Notes: a model not told the origin generated them from the letters alone. Numbered from the stretch's first letter, positions 53,122-63,949 are shown. The stretch is DNA of 64,000 nt from Muribaculaceae bacterium (GCA_022509065.1 JAFLTY010000005.1:25386-89385); one strand, 5' to 3'. Numbers and translations: made by a program.

Positions 53122-54645
53122 TTAATAACCGGGGTTCTGTTGACCCTTAAGCTGCGGGTTGTTTTCTATCTCGGTCGAGGGGATAGGCCATACATAACGG
53201 TAGTCGTCGGATGTGTAAGTAACCTGCATGTCGACCACATTGAAAATGGCTGTGACGACAGGATTGAGGGGATACGAACCGTCGCGGGTGAAACCGAGTT
53301 TCCAACGACGCAAGTCGCTCAAGCGGAAACCTTCACCGATGAGTTCTTTAGCGCGTTCCGTACGTATCTGGTCGCGGAGGTCAAGTCCGGTATATGTCGT
53401 TTCGGCATAACGGTTGATACGGTTCGAACGGAGGGTGTTAAGAGCGCTGTTGGCAGTGGGCTCGTCACCGTTCTCGTACGACGCTTCAGCAAGAATGAGG
53501 TACATTTCGCTGAGACGGAAGGGTTTGCCCATGTTGAGAAGGTTGTTTACGTTTGAAGTGTACAGCGCGGTGTTGCCCGGAAATTTATTGAAGCAATAGC
53601 ATTGATAGCTTGTGCCGTTGGCATCCAGACTACGAGCTTTGAAGAAAGCGCTTCTGCGTACGTCTGTCGAGAGATAGCTCGAGTAAACTTCGGCAGTGGG
53701 AATATAATCCGCCTGAGTGAGGGTGGCGCTGATGTATGCTCCGCCTATAGAGCTAATACCAAGTTCGTTATTTGTTGAGATGGGACGGAAAATCAGCTCG
53801 TCGCTATAGTCGTCAGTCCACATCTGAGCATAGTTGGCAGTTGTGGCAAGTGAGTACACGCCACAGTTGATAATCTCGTTAGCCTTAGCTATGGCTGTAG
53901 GCCAATCCTGACGGAGAAGAGCCAGACGAGCCTGGAAAGCGGTGATGACGTTGGTATTCACATAGACTGCCATGGGCTGGAGTTGTGAATTGTCAACCGC
54001 CTCGTAGGCCTTGAGAGCTTCGTAAGCGTCGGCAAGATCCTGATCGATGAGAGCATATACCTCGGCTTGTGTACTGCGGCCGGGGTACGAGGCGATATCA
54101 CCCGTGGGGTTGAAAACGGTCACCAAAGGTACACCGCTTGCTTCCTGATTAGCGTTTGCTGAGGTATAGCTTGCCGAGAAACGGTCAATAAGCTGGTAGT
54201 AATAATAGGCGCGAGCAAACTTAGTCTCACCGATGTAACGGTTGATGTCGAGCACTTCTTCTTGTGTCCAACCACCTTTTTCGAGGAGTATTTCGGCACG
54301 TCCGAGCAGATAGTTGGCATCGGCTATGCACGAATAGTAACTTGCCCATATACTTTCGATATCGCTGTTGTTAGACAGGATGTTGCCGTGAGCGATGATA
54401 CCGTTACGGTTACCGTTGATGATAAGACCCATGAACTGGTCCATCTGCAGGTCGGACAGGTAAATGAAACTGCCGGTGCATACCGAACGGATATTATTGT
54501 AGATGCCGTTGCGGTCTTTAAGCAGGTCGGAGGGCGATTCGATGGCGTTTTCATCATCGAGCGAACCTATGGGTGCGAGATCCATGTCACACGATGCGAA
54601 AAGAAAACCGGCTGCTATTGATAATAATATACTTGTTTTTTTCAT
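53122..54645 (-). CDS. SusD/RagB-family outer membrane lipoprotein
   Basis: A 507-aa lipoprotein with signal peptide and FASC lipobox (Cys19). Helical TPR-like SusD fold is evident in the N-terminal half (YYSCIADANYLLGRAEILLEKG...AKFARAYYYYQLIDRF), and the C-terminal half has the RRWKLG / IPSTEIENNPQL signature of the family end. It caps the SusC channel and delivers ligand; specificity cannot be read from sequence. It starts 23 bases after the susC stop. Confidence 0.94.
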   Translation of the reverse strand: MKKTSILLSIAAGFLFASCDMDLAPIGSLDDENAIESPSDLLKDRNGIYNNIRSVCTGSFIYLSDLQMDQFMGLIINGNRNGIIAHGNILSNNSDIESIWASYYSCIADANYLLGRAEILLEKGGWTQEEVLDINRYIGETKFARAYYYYQLIDRFSASYTSANANQEASGVPLVTVFNPTGDIASYPGRSTQAEVYALIDQDLADAYEALKAYEAVDNSQLQPMAVYVNTNVITAFQARLALLRQDWPTAIAKANEIINCGVYSLATTANYAQMWTDDYSDELIFRPISTNNELGISSIGGAYISATLTQADYIPTAEVYSSYLSTDVRRSAFFKARSLDANGTSYQCYCFNKFPGNTALYTSNVNNLLNMGKPFRLSEMYLILAEASYENGDEPTANSALNTLRSNRINRYAETTYTGLDLRDQIRTERAKELIGEGFRLSDLRRWKLGFTRDGSYPLNPVVTAIFNVVDMQVTYTSDDYRYVWPIPSTEIENNPQLKGQQNPGY

Positions 54646-54668
54646 TGTTGTTTATCCTCTTTTTGAAG

Positions 54669-57665
54669 TTAGAAAGAAACATCTAAACCGAATTCGAACT
54701 GACGGGTGTTAGGATACCAGAAAGCCACGATGTTTGAGCTGGGCTCGGGGTCATAACCTGAGTAGCTGGTAACCGTGAAGAGGTTACGTGATGTGAAACG
54801 CACTGCAATGTTCGAGAAACCGGCCTTGTTGACAAGGTTTGTGGGGAGTTGATATTGCAATGTGAGGTTTTTGAGTCGCATGAACGAAGCGTCTTCAATG
54901 AAACGGCTGTCGAACTGGATTTCCTGACCGACCTTCGGAATGTCTGTAACCTGACCGGGTGTTGTCCATACGTTCAACATAGTGGTCATCTGGTTCCATG
55001 AGTTACCGAAAGAGGTATTTTCAGTGAAGTAACGGTCGTTGTTAATCATGTATTTCTTGGCCGCCCAGTTGAAGTCGAGTTGGAGGGAGAGGCCTTTCCA
55101 ACTTAGTTGAGTGCCGAAACCGCCGGTCCAGGGAGCGTAACGGTTGTAACCGGTCATCACCGACATGGTTTCCTCGTTGTAGTTCTTTGTCAGGTTGCCG
55201 TTAACGTCGTACCACATCTGTGTACCGTCGCGTGGGTCAACACCTGCAAATTTAACATAGTAGAATTCGCCTGCGCTATGTCCCACTTCGTAACGAAGAC
55301 CGGTATTGGCGATTGTGTAATAGTCGCGGCCGGCGAACAGTTTTGTAATTCTGTTGCGGTTGTAGTTGAAATTGGCTTTAACCATCCAGTTCCAGTCGCG
55401 GGTCTTGATGATGTTGGCGCGTACGTCAACATCGACACCGGTGTTGGTCATGGTGGCGATATTACCGGCACCGCTCGAGAAACCGGTAGTAAAGCTGTAA
55501 GGAATGTCCATGAGCATGTCGACAGTCTCTTTGTGGTAGAAGTCGACATCGACATCGAGGTGGTCAAACAGACCGGCTGTCACACCGACGTCGGTCGAGC
55601 GGACTGTTTCCCAGGTGAGGTCGTAGTTGGGAGCCTGTGCGATACCTATGGCTTGGCCGCCATTGTATGTGTTGCCGTACGAGCCGACAAGTCCGAAGTA
55701 TGCGTAATTGCCAATACCCGATGTGTTACCGGTGGTACCGTAGCTGGCACGGATACGAAGGTCGTCAATCCAGGTAACGGGTTGCAGGAACTTCTCGTTT
55801 TTCATGTTCCACATGGCACCCACAGCGAAGAAGTTGGCCCAACGGTGACCGGGAGCGAACTTCGAGCTGCCGTCACGACGGAACGAAGCATCGAGGAAGT
55901 AAGTGTCGTTATAGTCGTATGACAGAGTGGCGAATATAGAGTTCGAAACAATCTGGCTGATGGATTGTGACAGATTGTTGATAGCCACTGTGGTACCTTG
56001 TTGCAAAAGCATCTGGCGCAAGTCGGTCTGACCGGTCGAACGGGCACCGAAGCTGTTAGTCTTGGTAATGATGGATTCTTCACCGACCAGAACACTGAAG
56101 TTGTGCAGGTTCTTGATGTTGAACTTGTACTCGGCGGTGTTGGTGTAGGTGAACTGGTAGTAACGGCCGAAGTTCTGGGTGTTAGAACCTGACAAAGCCG
56201 GATCATAAGAGTCGCCCATGGGGGTGTCTTTGATTGTTGCTCCGGGTTTGCCCATGTAGCTGTTACGGTTTTCGTAAGCGTCAAGCGCCTGTTGAGCGCG
56301 GAGAGTGAGACCCTTGACGGGATTGAACTGTTCGTACAGGCTGCTGTTGAGTGTTACAGTGTTGTACTGATAGTCGTAGAAGTTATTTACATACCATTCG
56401 GGAGTGGGAGATTGTGTGTAATGGAGATATTCAGCTTTCTCGCCATACTTAATCGCACCGTTTTCGATAGTATAGTAGTAAGGGGAATCGTAAGGATAAG
56501 CCATGCGGGCAAAGACCACGGGGCTTGCACTGTAAACGCCGTCGGCATCCGCATTGTAGTTATAATCGTATTTCTTGTAGCTGAAAGTAGTCTGGAAGCC
56601 TACTTTGAACCAATCGGTAATGCGGCTCTCGAGGCTTGCGCGCAGAGCTTCGCGACGTGAACCAGACTGGATGGTGATACCCTGCTGATCCATGTGATTG
56701 AACGACAGGTAGTAGTTCGATTTTTCGCTACCGCCCGAAACAGAACCGTCAATCTGATAGGTGGGTGTGGTAAGGAACATCTCCTTTACCCAGTCGGTGC
56801 TTATACCGTATTTATTAACAATTTCGCGGATTTCGTCGGTGACGGGCTGTCCGATAAGGTCGCGGAAATGGATGTACTGCTGCGAGTTCATCATGGGCAT
56901 GTTGTCCGATGCCAGATCCGACCAACCGGCCGAAGCACGAAGGGTGAAACGGGGTTTTTCGCCGAGTTTACCTTTCTTGGTGGTAATGACGATTACACCG
57001 TTAGCAGCGCGAGCACCGTAAACAGACAGCGAAGCGGCATCTTTCAGGACGGCGATGTTTTCGATGTCCTGGGGGCTGAGTGCTGTGAACACCTGAGCAG
57101 TGACGGGCGCACCATCAAGAATGTACAGAGGAGCGTTACCGCCGTTGAGCGAGTTGATACCGCGAATGGTCACACTGTTGCTCGAAGCTGCCAAACCGGG
57201 GTCACCGGTGTTGGAGTAAATGTTAAGACCGGCAACTTCACCTTGCAGAGCGTCCACAAAGTTGGGTGTTGTCGATGTCTCAAGCACAGCTTCGCCGACA
57301 ACAGATACAGCGCCGACAACAGAACCTATTTTCTTTGCCGAGCCATAACCTGTGACTACGAGTGCCTGCAGAGTTTCGACAGCCGGTTTAAGAGTGACCT
57401 TCATATTGTCCGTTGCAGGAACCACAACGGTTTCCATTCCTACATACGAAATCTGAAGCTCTTTTACCTTAGAATCAATAACGATAGCAAAGCGACCGTC
57501 AGCGTCGGTAGTTACACCGCGGGTCTGACCCACCGGTATTACTGAAGCACCAACGAGGGGCTCGCTTTCTCCGTCAAGGACAACACCACTCACCGTGCGC
57601 GTCTGTGCCGACGAGCTCAAGGCGATTGACAGTATTGCCACAAGCATTAGAAACAGTTTTTTCAT
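54669..57665 (-). CDS. SusC-like TonB-dependent outer membrane transporter
   Basis: A 998-aa TonB-linked transporter. After the signal peptide comes a carboxypeptidase-regulatory-like domain (about 22-95), the TonB-box region VVTGYGSAKK (about 104-113), the plug with the SusC pattern EVAGLNIYS..GDPG..SSNSVTIRG.NSL..GNAPLYILDG, and the 22-strand barrel ending FEFGLDVSF. It imports ligand captured by SusD. No ECF sigma/anti-sigma pair or hybrid two-component gene is adjacent. Confidence 0.95.
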   Translation of the reverse strand: MKKLFLMLVAILSIALSSSAQTRTVSGVVLDGESEPLVGASVIPVGQTRGVTTDADGRFAIVIDSKVKELQISYVGMETVVVPATDNMKVTLKPAVETLQALVVTGYGSAKKIGSVVGAVSVVGEAVLETSTTPNFVDALQGEVAGLNIYSNTGDPGLAASSNSVTIRGINSLNGGNAPLYILDGAPVTAQVFTALSPQDIENIAVLKDAASLSVYGARAANGVIVITTKKGKLGEKPRFTLRASAGWSDLASDNMPMMNSQQYIHFRDLIGQPVTDEIREIVNKYGISTDWVKEMFLTTPTYQIDGSVSGGSEKSNYYLSFNHMDQQGITIQSGSRREALRASLESRITDWFKVGFQTTFSYKKYDYNYNADADGVYSASPVVFARMAYPYDSPYYYTIENGAIKYGEKAEYLHYTQSPTPEWYVNNFYDYQYNTVTLNSSLYEQFNPVKGLTLRAQQALDAYENRNSYMGKPGATIKDTPMGDSYDPALSGSNTQNFGRYYQFTYTNTAEYKFNIKNLHNFSVLVGEESIITKTNSFGARSTGQTDLRQMLLQQGTTVAINNLSQSISQIVSNSIFATLSYDYNDTYFLDASFRRDGSSKFAPGHRWANFFAVGAMWNMKNEKFLQPVTWIDDLRIRASYGTTGNTSGIGNYAYFGLVGSYGNTYNGGQAIGIAQAPNYDLTWETVRSTDVGVTAGLFDHLDVDVDFYHKETVDMLMDIPYSFTTGFSSGAGNIATMTNTGVDVDVRANIIKTRDWNWMVKANFNYNRNRITKLFAGRDYYTIANTGLRYEVGHSAGEFYYVKFAGVDPRDGTQMWYDVNGNLTKNYNEETMSVMTGYNRYAPWTGGFGTQLSWKGLSLQLDFNWAAKKYMINNDRYFTENTSFGNSWNQMTTMLNVWTTPGQVTDIPKVGQEIQFDSRFIEDASFMRLKNLTLQYQLPTNLVNKAGFSNIAVRFTSRNLFTVTSYSGYDPEPSSNIVAFWYPNTRQFEFGLDVSF

Positions 57666-57769
57666 ACTATAAACAATTAGACAATAAAATAAATTAATTG
57701 ATTGTTACTCAGTGTTTTATATTTAGCCAAAAAGGGCGCTCAATCCTTTTGTGTATGGCAATATTTTTG

Positions 57770-57777
57770 CAAAGATA
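57770..57777 (-). promoter_or_regulatory. -7 box upstream of susC
   Basis: TATCTTTG on the minus strand, 105 bases before the susC ATG; no TTTG lies 19-21 bases upstream of it. From here to 58223 (about 450 bases) the DNA is AT-rich and holds no supported gene. Confidence 0.4.
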
Positions 57778-58223
57778 ATTCTTTTTTGTCAATTTTAACC
57801 ACATTTCAGCAAAAAAAATAAAATTTTAACATCGTGACACTTTCAAACGGCTTTTTATTTACAGCGTAATTAACTGACAAATGGTCATTTGGATGTTAAA
57901 GTCCGGATAGTCTAATTTTTTCATAATGAAATTTCACAATTTGCTTACAAATTATAAGCAAACCTTTATGTTTTGCTATTTTCGTGTTGCTTTACTCCAA
58001 CAACAGTCAAGTATCATTTTGCTATAAATAATCAAAAAAGTGGGCAGGTAAGCTAAATTTACCGGACATTTTACCCGGTAATCAAACATTTTTCTTGTAA
58101 ATGTTTCATTCTCGGGAAATAAACATCGACCTCACGCGTTAAAATTTAAAAAAACGGAGAATATCGACATGTTAAATATTTTAATATAAACGAGCAAAAA
58201 AATAATAGATTTTAGGCAAGAAA

Positions 58224-58252
58224 GCGCCTCGAAAGTAAGTCTTTCGAGGCGC
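58224..58252 (-). terminator. Terminator after the CoA-transferase gene
   Basis: A perfect 12-bp stem (GCGCCTCGAAAG at 58224-58235 with its complement at 58241-58252) and a 5-base loop, followed on the minus strand by TTTCTTG. Confidence 0.82.
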
Positions 58253-58288
58253 CAACTATATGGATTAGATTTTTCTGTAAACGTTATC

Positions 58289-59788
58289 TCATCTTTTCAC
58301 ATACTTTGAGAAATCGGCGTTACGCATGTCGCCGGTTTCGTTGAATGCGTTGTGGAAAGCAAATGCAGCGTTGAGCGCATGCGGTGTATGTCCACCGACA
58401 TCGAGTTTGAGGTACTCGCGTAAGAGAGGACGATAGTCGGGATGCGCACATTTATCTATAATCTCGTGAGCGCGTTCCACGGGATCGAGGTGACGAAGGT
58501 CGGCCACTCCCTGATCGGTAACAAGAACGTCTACCGAGTGCTCGCTGTGGTCGCAGTGAGCCACCATAGGAACGATGTTCGAGATAAGACCACCCTTGGT
58601 AACCGACGGACACGAGAAAATGGAAATATATGCGTTACGGGTAAAGTCTCCCGAGCCACCAATACCGTTCATCATCTTGGTACCAAGAACATGGGTCGAA
58701 TTAATACCTCCGAAAATATCGGCCTCGAGAGCGGTGTTCATCGCTATAACACCTATGCGGCGAATCACCTCGGGGTTGTTGGAAATCTCGGCAGGACGCA
58801 TCAGTATCTTGTCGTGGAAGAAATCGAGATTGCTGAACAACTCGGCTTCGGTATCGTCGCTGAATGTCATCGAGCATGTGGAAGCGAAGGTACATTTGCC
58901 CTTCTTCATAAGTTCGAGAACAGCATCCTGTACAACTTCGGTGTACATCATGAAGGTGGGCAGTTCGTCGGCATCGGCCAGACCATACAGAACGGCGTTG
59001 GCAACATTACCCACACCGGATTGCAGAGGCAGGAACTCCTTGGGCAGACGGTGGGCGCGATATTCACCGACAAGGAAGTCTACGACATTTGCACCAATCT
59101 TGGCCGAAGTCTCGTCGACGGCTGTGAAAGTCTTTACGCCGTCATATTCGTTGGTATGTACCACACCGACAACTTTCTTGGGGTCGATTTGCAACAGAGG
59201 CTGGCCTATGCGGTCGTTGGCGGCGTAGATAGGTATCTCGCGACGATAGGGAGGATCTTGCAGAAGTATCACATCGTGCATGCCATAGAGTTTCTTGGGC
59301 AACTTGTCGTTGATTTCGATAAATATCTTGTCGGCAAGCATTGCATAGGTTGGGATATTCCCTACCCCGCAGCCAAGAAGTACTTTGCCATCGTCAGTGA
59401 TGTCGGCAGCTTCTATGATGGCGTAATTCATCTTGCCATAAAAGCCGTAACGCATTTCCTGAGCCATTTCGCTGAGGTGGCGATCAAAATAATGTACGTC
59501 GTGCGAGTTGATGCGTGCGCGGAGCGCCGGAAGGTTTTGATAGGGAGCACGCATGTTGATGGCGTTGTTTTCAGCCAAAATGGTGTCAACGTGACGGTTG
59601 GTTGATGCACCTGTGAAGAGATTGATTTTATATTCACGACCGGCTTCGTGTTCTCGTGCTGCGCGATGTGCGATAGCTTCGGTAAAAGCTTTTGGTGTAC
59701 CGGGGGCGGTAAAGCCCGACAAGCCGATGGTGTCGCCATGATTAATCATCAGGGCGGCTTCCTCAACGGTAATGTTATTGAATGACAT
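58289..59788 (-). CDS. Acetyl-CoA hydrolase/transferase, succinate CoA-transferase type
   Basis: A 499-aa class I CoA-transferase with the acetate/succinate:CoA group features. The catalytic Glu284 is in MYTEVVQDAV, and QSGVGNVANAVLYGL (257-270) is the CoA oxyanion loop. It converts succinate to succinyl-CoA at the expense of acetyl- or propionyl-CoA and so closes the propionate cycle together with the decarboxylase operon at 44346-49202. The predicted leader is 109 bases. Confidence 0.9.
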   Translation of the reverse strand: MSFNNITVEEAALMINHGDTIGLSGFTAPGTPKAFTEAIAHRAAREHEAGREYKINLFTGASTNRHVDTILAENNAINMRAPYQNLPALRARINSHDVHYFDRHLSEMAQEMRYGFYGKMNYAIIEAADITDDGKVLLGCGVGNIPTYAMLADKIFIEINDKLPKKLYGMHDVILLQDPPYRREIPIYAANDRIGQPLLQIDPKKVVGVVHTNEYDGVKTFTAVDETSAKIGANVVDFLVGEYRAHRLPKEFLPLQSGVGNVANAVLYGLADADELPTFMMYTEVVQDAVLELMKKGKCTFASTCSMTFSDDTEAELFSNLDFFHDKILMRPAEISNNPEVIRRIGVIAMNTALEADIFGGINSTHVLGTKMMNGIGGSGDFTRNAYISIFSCPSVTKGGLISNIVPMVAHCDHSEHSVDVLVTDQGVADLRHLDPVERAHEIIDKCAHPDYRPLLREYLKLDVGGHTPHALNAAFAFHNAFNETGDMRNADFSKYVKR

Positions 59789-59869
59789 GGGTTAAATGTT
59801 TGATTTAGGTTGTGTAATAACGATTTCGCACATACCGACAGTAAACGGCCGCATCACGTGGCCGAAAAA

Positions 59870-59901
59870 TTTGGCTTATCGTGCTGTTTTTCGTAATTTT
59901 G
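59870..59901 (+). promoter_or_regulatory. Promoter for miaB
   Basis: TTTG at 59870-59873, 20 bases, TAATTTTG at 59894-59901; the expected start is near 59908. Confidence 0.75.
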
Positions 59902-59903
59902 CG

Positions 59904-59935
59904 CAAAATTAAATATAAGTGTGCAATCTCCCAAA
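59904..59935 (-). promoter_or_regulatory. Promoter for the CoA-transferase
   Basis: On the minus strand TTTG (59935-59932), 20 bases, TAATTTTG (59911-59904). Its -7 box is two bases from the miaB -7 box; together they form a perfect 18-base palindrome at 59894-59911. Confidence 0.75.
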
Positions 59936-59950
59936 TTTTTGGGCAAAATT

Positions 59951-61312
59951 ATGAAACTATCCGAATCTGACGGCTCACGCCGTCTTTTTATCGAAACATA
60001 CGGCTGTCAGATGAACGTGGCCGACTCGGAGGTGGTCGCTTCCGTTCTTGAAATGGCCGGATACACCCCTACTGACAACATAGACGACGCTGACGCCATT
60101 TTATTGAACACCTGCAGCATACGCGATAACGCCGAACAAAAAATCGTTCACAGATTACAGGAACTTGCCGCTATGCGTCGCAAACGCGGAGCCAAGAACG
60201 GCGACAAACTCATTTTGGGTGTCATTGGATGCATGGCCGAACGTGTAGGTAAAGACCTGATTGAAAACCATGGCGTGGATATCGTTGCCGGGCCTGACTC
60301 GTACCTTGATTTGCCGGCACTTTTCGCGGCGGCCGAAAAAGGACAGAAAGCCATCGATGTCGAGTTGTCAACTACCGAGACATATCGCGACGTCGTACCT
60401 TCACGCATTATAGGGAATAGGGTATCGGGCTTCGTATCCATAATGCGAGGATGCAACAATTTTTGCTCATATTGCATTGTCCCATATACCCGTGGCCGCG
60501 AGCGGTCGCGCCCTGTCGACTCTATTTTGAAAGAAGTTAACGACTTATGGAGCAAAGGCTTTAAAGAAGTCACACTCTTGGGGCAGAATGTCAACTCCTA
60601 TTCATTTACCGACCCTGCGACAGGTGAGATAATAACATTTGACAAACTTCTCTCCACGGTAGCCGAGGCTTTTCCGAAGATGCGCGTACGTTTTACGACG
60701 AGTAACCCCAAAGACATGTCCGACAACACTATAGCAGTAATAGCTTCGCATCACAACGTGTGCAATCATGTACATCTTCCCGTTCAGTCCGGCTCGAACA
60801 GCGTCCTTAAGTCGATGAACCGAAAATATACACGCGAATGGTATCTTGACCGCATAGCAGCAATACGTAAGGCAATTCCGGACTGCGCCATAACAACAGA
60901 CATGTTCACCGGTTTCCATAACGAGACTGAAGAGGACTTTCAACAGACGCTATCCTTGATGCGCGAGGTCGGTTTCGACTCAGCATTTATGTTCAAATAC
61001 AGTGAACGTCCCGGCACTCTGGCAGCGCGCACAATGCCCGACAACGTACCCGAACAAGTCAAGATTGACCGTCTAAATCGCATGATTGCTTTGCAGAGCC
61101 AGCTGTCTGCGGAGTCCAATCGCCGAGACATCGGCAAAGAGTTCGAAGTGCTTGTCGAAGGAGTGTCAAAACGCAGCACAGACCGTTGGATTGGACGCAC
61201 GCAACAAAATAAAACTTGCGTCTTTCCTCGTGGCGATTTCAAGATAGGCGACACTGTGCGCGTAAAAGTGACTGACGCATCATCAGCAACATTGATTTGC
61301 GAATTAGTCTGA
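59951..61312 (+). CDS. miaB: tRNA-2-methylthio-N6-dimethylallyladenosine synthase MiaB
   Basis: A 453-aa radical-SAM methylthiotransferase acting on A37 of tRNAs reading U-initial codons. The N-terminal auxiliary cluster ligands are C19, C55 and C94; the radical-SAM CNNFCSYC gives C168, C172 and C175. A C-terminal TRAM domain (about 385-450) binds tRNA. The ATG at 59951 is chosen over a GTG at 59921, because the family begins there, though the GTG gives a ten-residue extension. It is expressed from a promoter that abuts the CoA-transferase promoter. Confidence 0.95.
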   Translation: MKLSESDGSRRLFIETYGCQMNVADSEVVASVLEMAGYTPTDNIDDADAILLNTCSIRDNAEQKIVHRLQELAAMRRKRGAKNGDKLILGVIGCMAERVGKDLIENHGVDIVAGPDSYLDLPALFAAAEKGQKAIDVELSTTETYRDVVPSRIIGNRVSGFVSIMRGCNNFCSYCIVPYTRGRERSRPVDSILKEVNDLWSKGFKEVTLLGQNVNSYSFTDPATGEIITFDKLLSTVAEAFPKMRVRFTTSNPKDMSDNTIAVIASHHNVCNHVHLPVQSGSNSVLKSMNRKYTREWYLDRIAAIRKAIPDCAITTDMFTGFHNETEEDFQQTLSLMREVGFDSAFMFKYSERPGTLAARTMPDNVPEQVKIDRLNRMIALQSQLSAESNRRDIGKEFEVLVEGVSKRSTDRWIGRTQQNKTCVFPRGDFKIGDTVRVKVTDASSATLICELV

Positions 61313-61393
61313 CCGGCTGCTGAATATCGGAAATCGAGGCCTAATTTTAATTTAATAATTCTTAAAAAGTTAGGCTAATTTAACAATTATGCG

Positions 61394-61401
61394 TAAATTT
61401 G
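61394..61401 (+). promoter_or_regulatory. -7 box for pnp
   Basis: TAAATTTG matches the -7 element 39 bases before the pnp ATG; the -33 box is not clear. Confidence 0.4.
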
Positions 61402-61440
61402 CATGTTTTTGTGAATAAAAATATTAAGATAACAAACTTT

Positions 61441-63705
61441 ATGACACCTATCAAAAAAACCATCACGCTGAAAGACGGCCGGCAAATAACTCTCGAGACC
61501 GGCAAATTGGCTAAACAGGCTGATGGAGCGGTTGAATTACGAATGGGCAACACCATGCTGCTTGCCACTGTTGTATCGGCTAAAGAAGCCGGCGAAGGGG
61601 TCGATTTTATGCCCCTCCAAGTTGAATACAAAGAAAAATTTTCGGCTGCCGGACGTTTTCCCGGCGGTTTTGTAAAACGCGAAGGCCGCGCCAGCGATTA
61701 TGAGATATTGACAGCGCGCCTTGTTGACCGTGTTTTGCGTCCTCTATTCCCGGACAATTATCATGCCGACACATTTGTCAACATCACTCTCTACTCGAGC
61801 GACGGTGTCGACATGCCCGATGCTCTTGCCGGACTGGCTGCTTCCGCAGCTCTGGCTGTGAGCGATATACCTTTTAACGGTCCGATATCCGAAGTTCGAG
61901 TCGCTCGTATTGACGGAGAATTCGTTATCGACCCCACTTTCGAACAGCTTGAAAAAGCCGACATGGAACTGATGGTCGGCGCTACTTACGACAACATCAT
62001 GATGGTTGAAGGCGAGATGAACGAAGTTTCTGAAGCTACCCTCCTTGAGGCATTGAAAGTCGCTCACGAAGCCATCAAAGAACAATGTGTCGCACAGCTC
62101 GAACTGGCAAAAGAGGCTAACGCCGAGACCAAACGCGAATACAATCATGAAGTAAATGACGAGGAACTTCGCGCGGACGTGAAAGCCAAAACATATGATA
62201 AGGCTTATGCCGTGGCCAAAGCAGGATGCGCCGACAAACATTGGCGCGCTGAACAATTCGCAAAAATATGCGATGAATACATAGAATCGCTTCCCGAAGA
62301 AGTTCGCGAAGAAAAAACTCCCCTTGTCAAACGTTATTACCACGATGTCGAAAAAGAAGCCGTTCGTCGTTGCATTCTTGATGAAGGCATCCGACTCGAC
62401 GGACGTAAGACTACTCAGATTCGTCCTATTTGGGCAGAAGTGGACTATATACCGGGTCCTCACGGATCGGCAGTGTTCACACGTGGCGAGACTCAGTCGC
62501 TGTCAACTGTCACACTCGGAACAAAACTCGATGAAAAGATAGTTGACGATGTACTCAATCAAGGACATGAACGCTTCCTTTTGCATTACAACTTCCCCCC
62601 GTTCAGCACCGGAGAGGCTAAGGCACAACGCGGAGTCGGACGCCGCGAGATTGGACACGGCAATTTGGCTCACCGCGCCCTCAAACGTATGTTCCCCGAC
62701 GATTTCCCCTATGTATGCAGAATTGTAAGCGACATACTTGAGTCCAACGGTTCGTCATCAATGGCTACAGTATGCGCAGGTACTCTGGCGCTGCTCGATG
62801 CAGGTGTCAAGATGAAAAAACCGGTTAGCGGTATCGCCATGGGACTAATCACTGACACCGAATCTGACAAATACGCTGTACTTAGCGATATTCTCGGCGA
62901 TGAAGACCATCTCGGTGACATGGACTTTAAAGTAACAGGTACGCGAGACGGCATAACCGCCACTCAGATGGACATAAAATGTGACGGCCTTTCTTACGAA
63001 ATCCTTGAACGCGCACTCAATCAAGCTCGCGACGGACGTATGCACATCCTCGATATCATCGAGAGCACAATACCTGCCCCACGCGAAGATTACAAACCTC
63101 ACGTACCGCGTATTGTCACAATGACTATACCCAAAGAACTCATTGGAGCCGTTATTGGCCCGGGCGGTAAAGTCATCCAAGGCATTCAGGAAGAATCAGG
63201 CGCTACTGTCAGCATAGATGAAATCGACAACACCGGTTATATCGAAGTGGCCGCTGCTAACAAAGAGTCAATCGACAAGGCTCTCAATATGATTAAAGCC
63301 ATTGTTCAGCTCCCCGAAGAAGGACAGGTTTATAACGGAGTAGTTCGTTCCATACTTGATTTCGGCGCTTTTGTCGAATTTATGCCCGGTCGCGATGGTC
63401 TCTTGCATATAAGTGAAATCTCCTGGGAGCGTTTGCCCGACATGGCTTCTTCTGGCCTAAAAGAAGGCGATGAAGTACAAGTCAAACTGATTGAAATCGA
63501 CAAGAAAACAGGCAAATTCCGCCTATCGATGCGTGCTCTTCAACCCAAACCCGAAGGTTACGTCGAACCGCAACGAGCTCCGCGCGGCGAACGTCGTAAC
63601 AATCCGAATGGAAATGAAAGACGCCCCTATCGTGACAACGGTAACCGTCCTCAACGCAGAGACAACAATCACAGACAACATCGCGAAAACAATTCGGAAG
63701 AATAA
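61441..63705 (+). CDS. pnp: Polyribonucleotide nucleotidyltransferase (PNPase)
   Basis: A 754-aa phosphorolytic 3'-5' exoribonuclease. The first RNase PH domain starts [15 protein letters not shown]; the second starts near 315 ([17 protein letters not shown]) with the [11 protein letters not shown] motif; a KH domain (about 570, [20 protein letters not shown]) and an S1 domain (about 635-705) follow. The last 50 residues are an Arg/Asn/Gly-rich tail, likely for RNA contact. The ATG at 61441 is preferred to a TTG 14 codons upstream. Confidence 0.97.
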   Translation: MTPIKKTITLKDGRQITLETGKLAKQADGAVELRMGNTMLLATVVSAKEAGEGVDFMPLQVEYKEKFSAAGRFPGGFVKREGRASDYEILTARLVDRVLRPLFPDNYHADTFVNITLYSSDGVDMPDALAGLAASAALAVSDIPFNGPISEVRVARIDGEFVIDPTFEQLEKADMELMVGATYDNIMMVEGEMNEVSEATLLEALKVAHEAIKEQCVAQLELAKEANAETKREYNHEVNDEELRADVKAKTYDKAYAVAKAGCADKHWRAEQFAKICDEYIESLPEEVREEKTPLVKRYYHDVEKEAVRRCILDEGIRLDGRKTTQIRPIWAEVDYIPGPHGSAVFTRGETQSLSTVTLGTKLDEKIVDDVLNQGHERFLLHYNFPPFSTGEAKAQRGVGRREIGHGNLAHRALKRMFPDDFPYVCRIVSDILESNGSSSMATVCAGTLALLDAGVKMKKPVSGIAMGLITDTESDKYAVLSDILGDEDHLGDMDFKVTGTRDGITATQMDIKCDGLSYEILERALNQARDGRMHILDIIESTIPAPREDYKPHVPRIVTMTIPKELIGAVIGPGGKVIQGIQEESGATVSIDEIDNTGYIEVAAANKESIDKALNMIKAIVQLPEEGQVYNGVVRSILDFGAFVEFMPGRDGLLHISEISWERLPDMASSGLKEGDEVQVKLIEIDKKTGKFRLSMRALQPKPEGYVEPQRAPRGERRNNPNGNERRPYRDNGNRPQRRDNNHRQHRENNSEE

Positions 63706-63730
63706 AAAAACTTCAACACATTTCTAAAAG

Positions 63731-63762
63731 AGGATGTCTTCACACGGAGGCATCCTTTTTTT
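63731..63762 (+). terminator. Terminator after pnp
   Basis: AGGATG (63731-63736) pairs with CATCCT (63751-63756), followed by a run of eight T. The remaining 130 bases up to the tRNA promoter hold no gene. Confidence 0.75.
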
Positions 63763-63898
63763 GATGAGGTCTGCGACTATTTAAAAGGCCTATTTAAAAG
63801 AATTTTTAATATTCTTTTTTTGTGCCTTCTTTCTGATTTACGTCTTACTTTATTATAAAAATAATGGTAAAAATTTCTGCAAAAAAGTTTCGCGAAAA

Positions 63899-63930
63899 TT
63901 TGGCCGATTTAAGAAAATTGCCTACCTTTG
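63899..63930 (+). promoter_or_regulatory. Promoter for tRNA-Pro
   Basis: TTTG at 63899-63902, 20 bases, TACCTTTG at 63923-63930; the same boxes and spacing as the metK promoter. Confidence 0.75.
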
Positions 63931-63949
63931 CAACGCTTTTGCCAGAAGA

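Noticed and set aside
58442..59605. Long plus-strand frame opposite the CoA-transferase
   Set aside because: It is an antisense shadow; the minus strand has the catalytic Glu and CoA loop.
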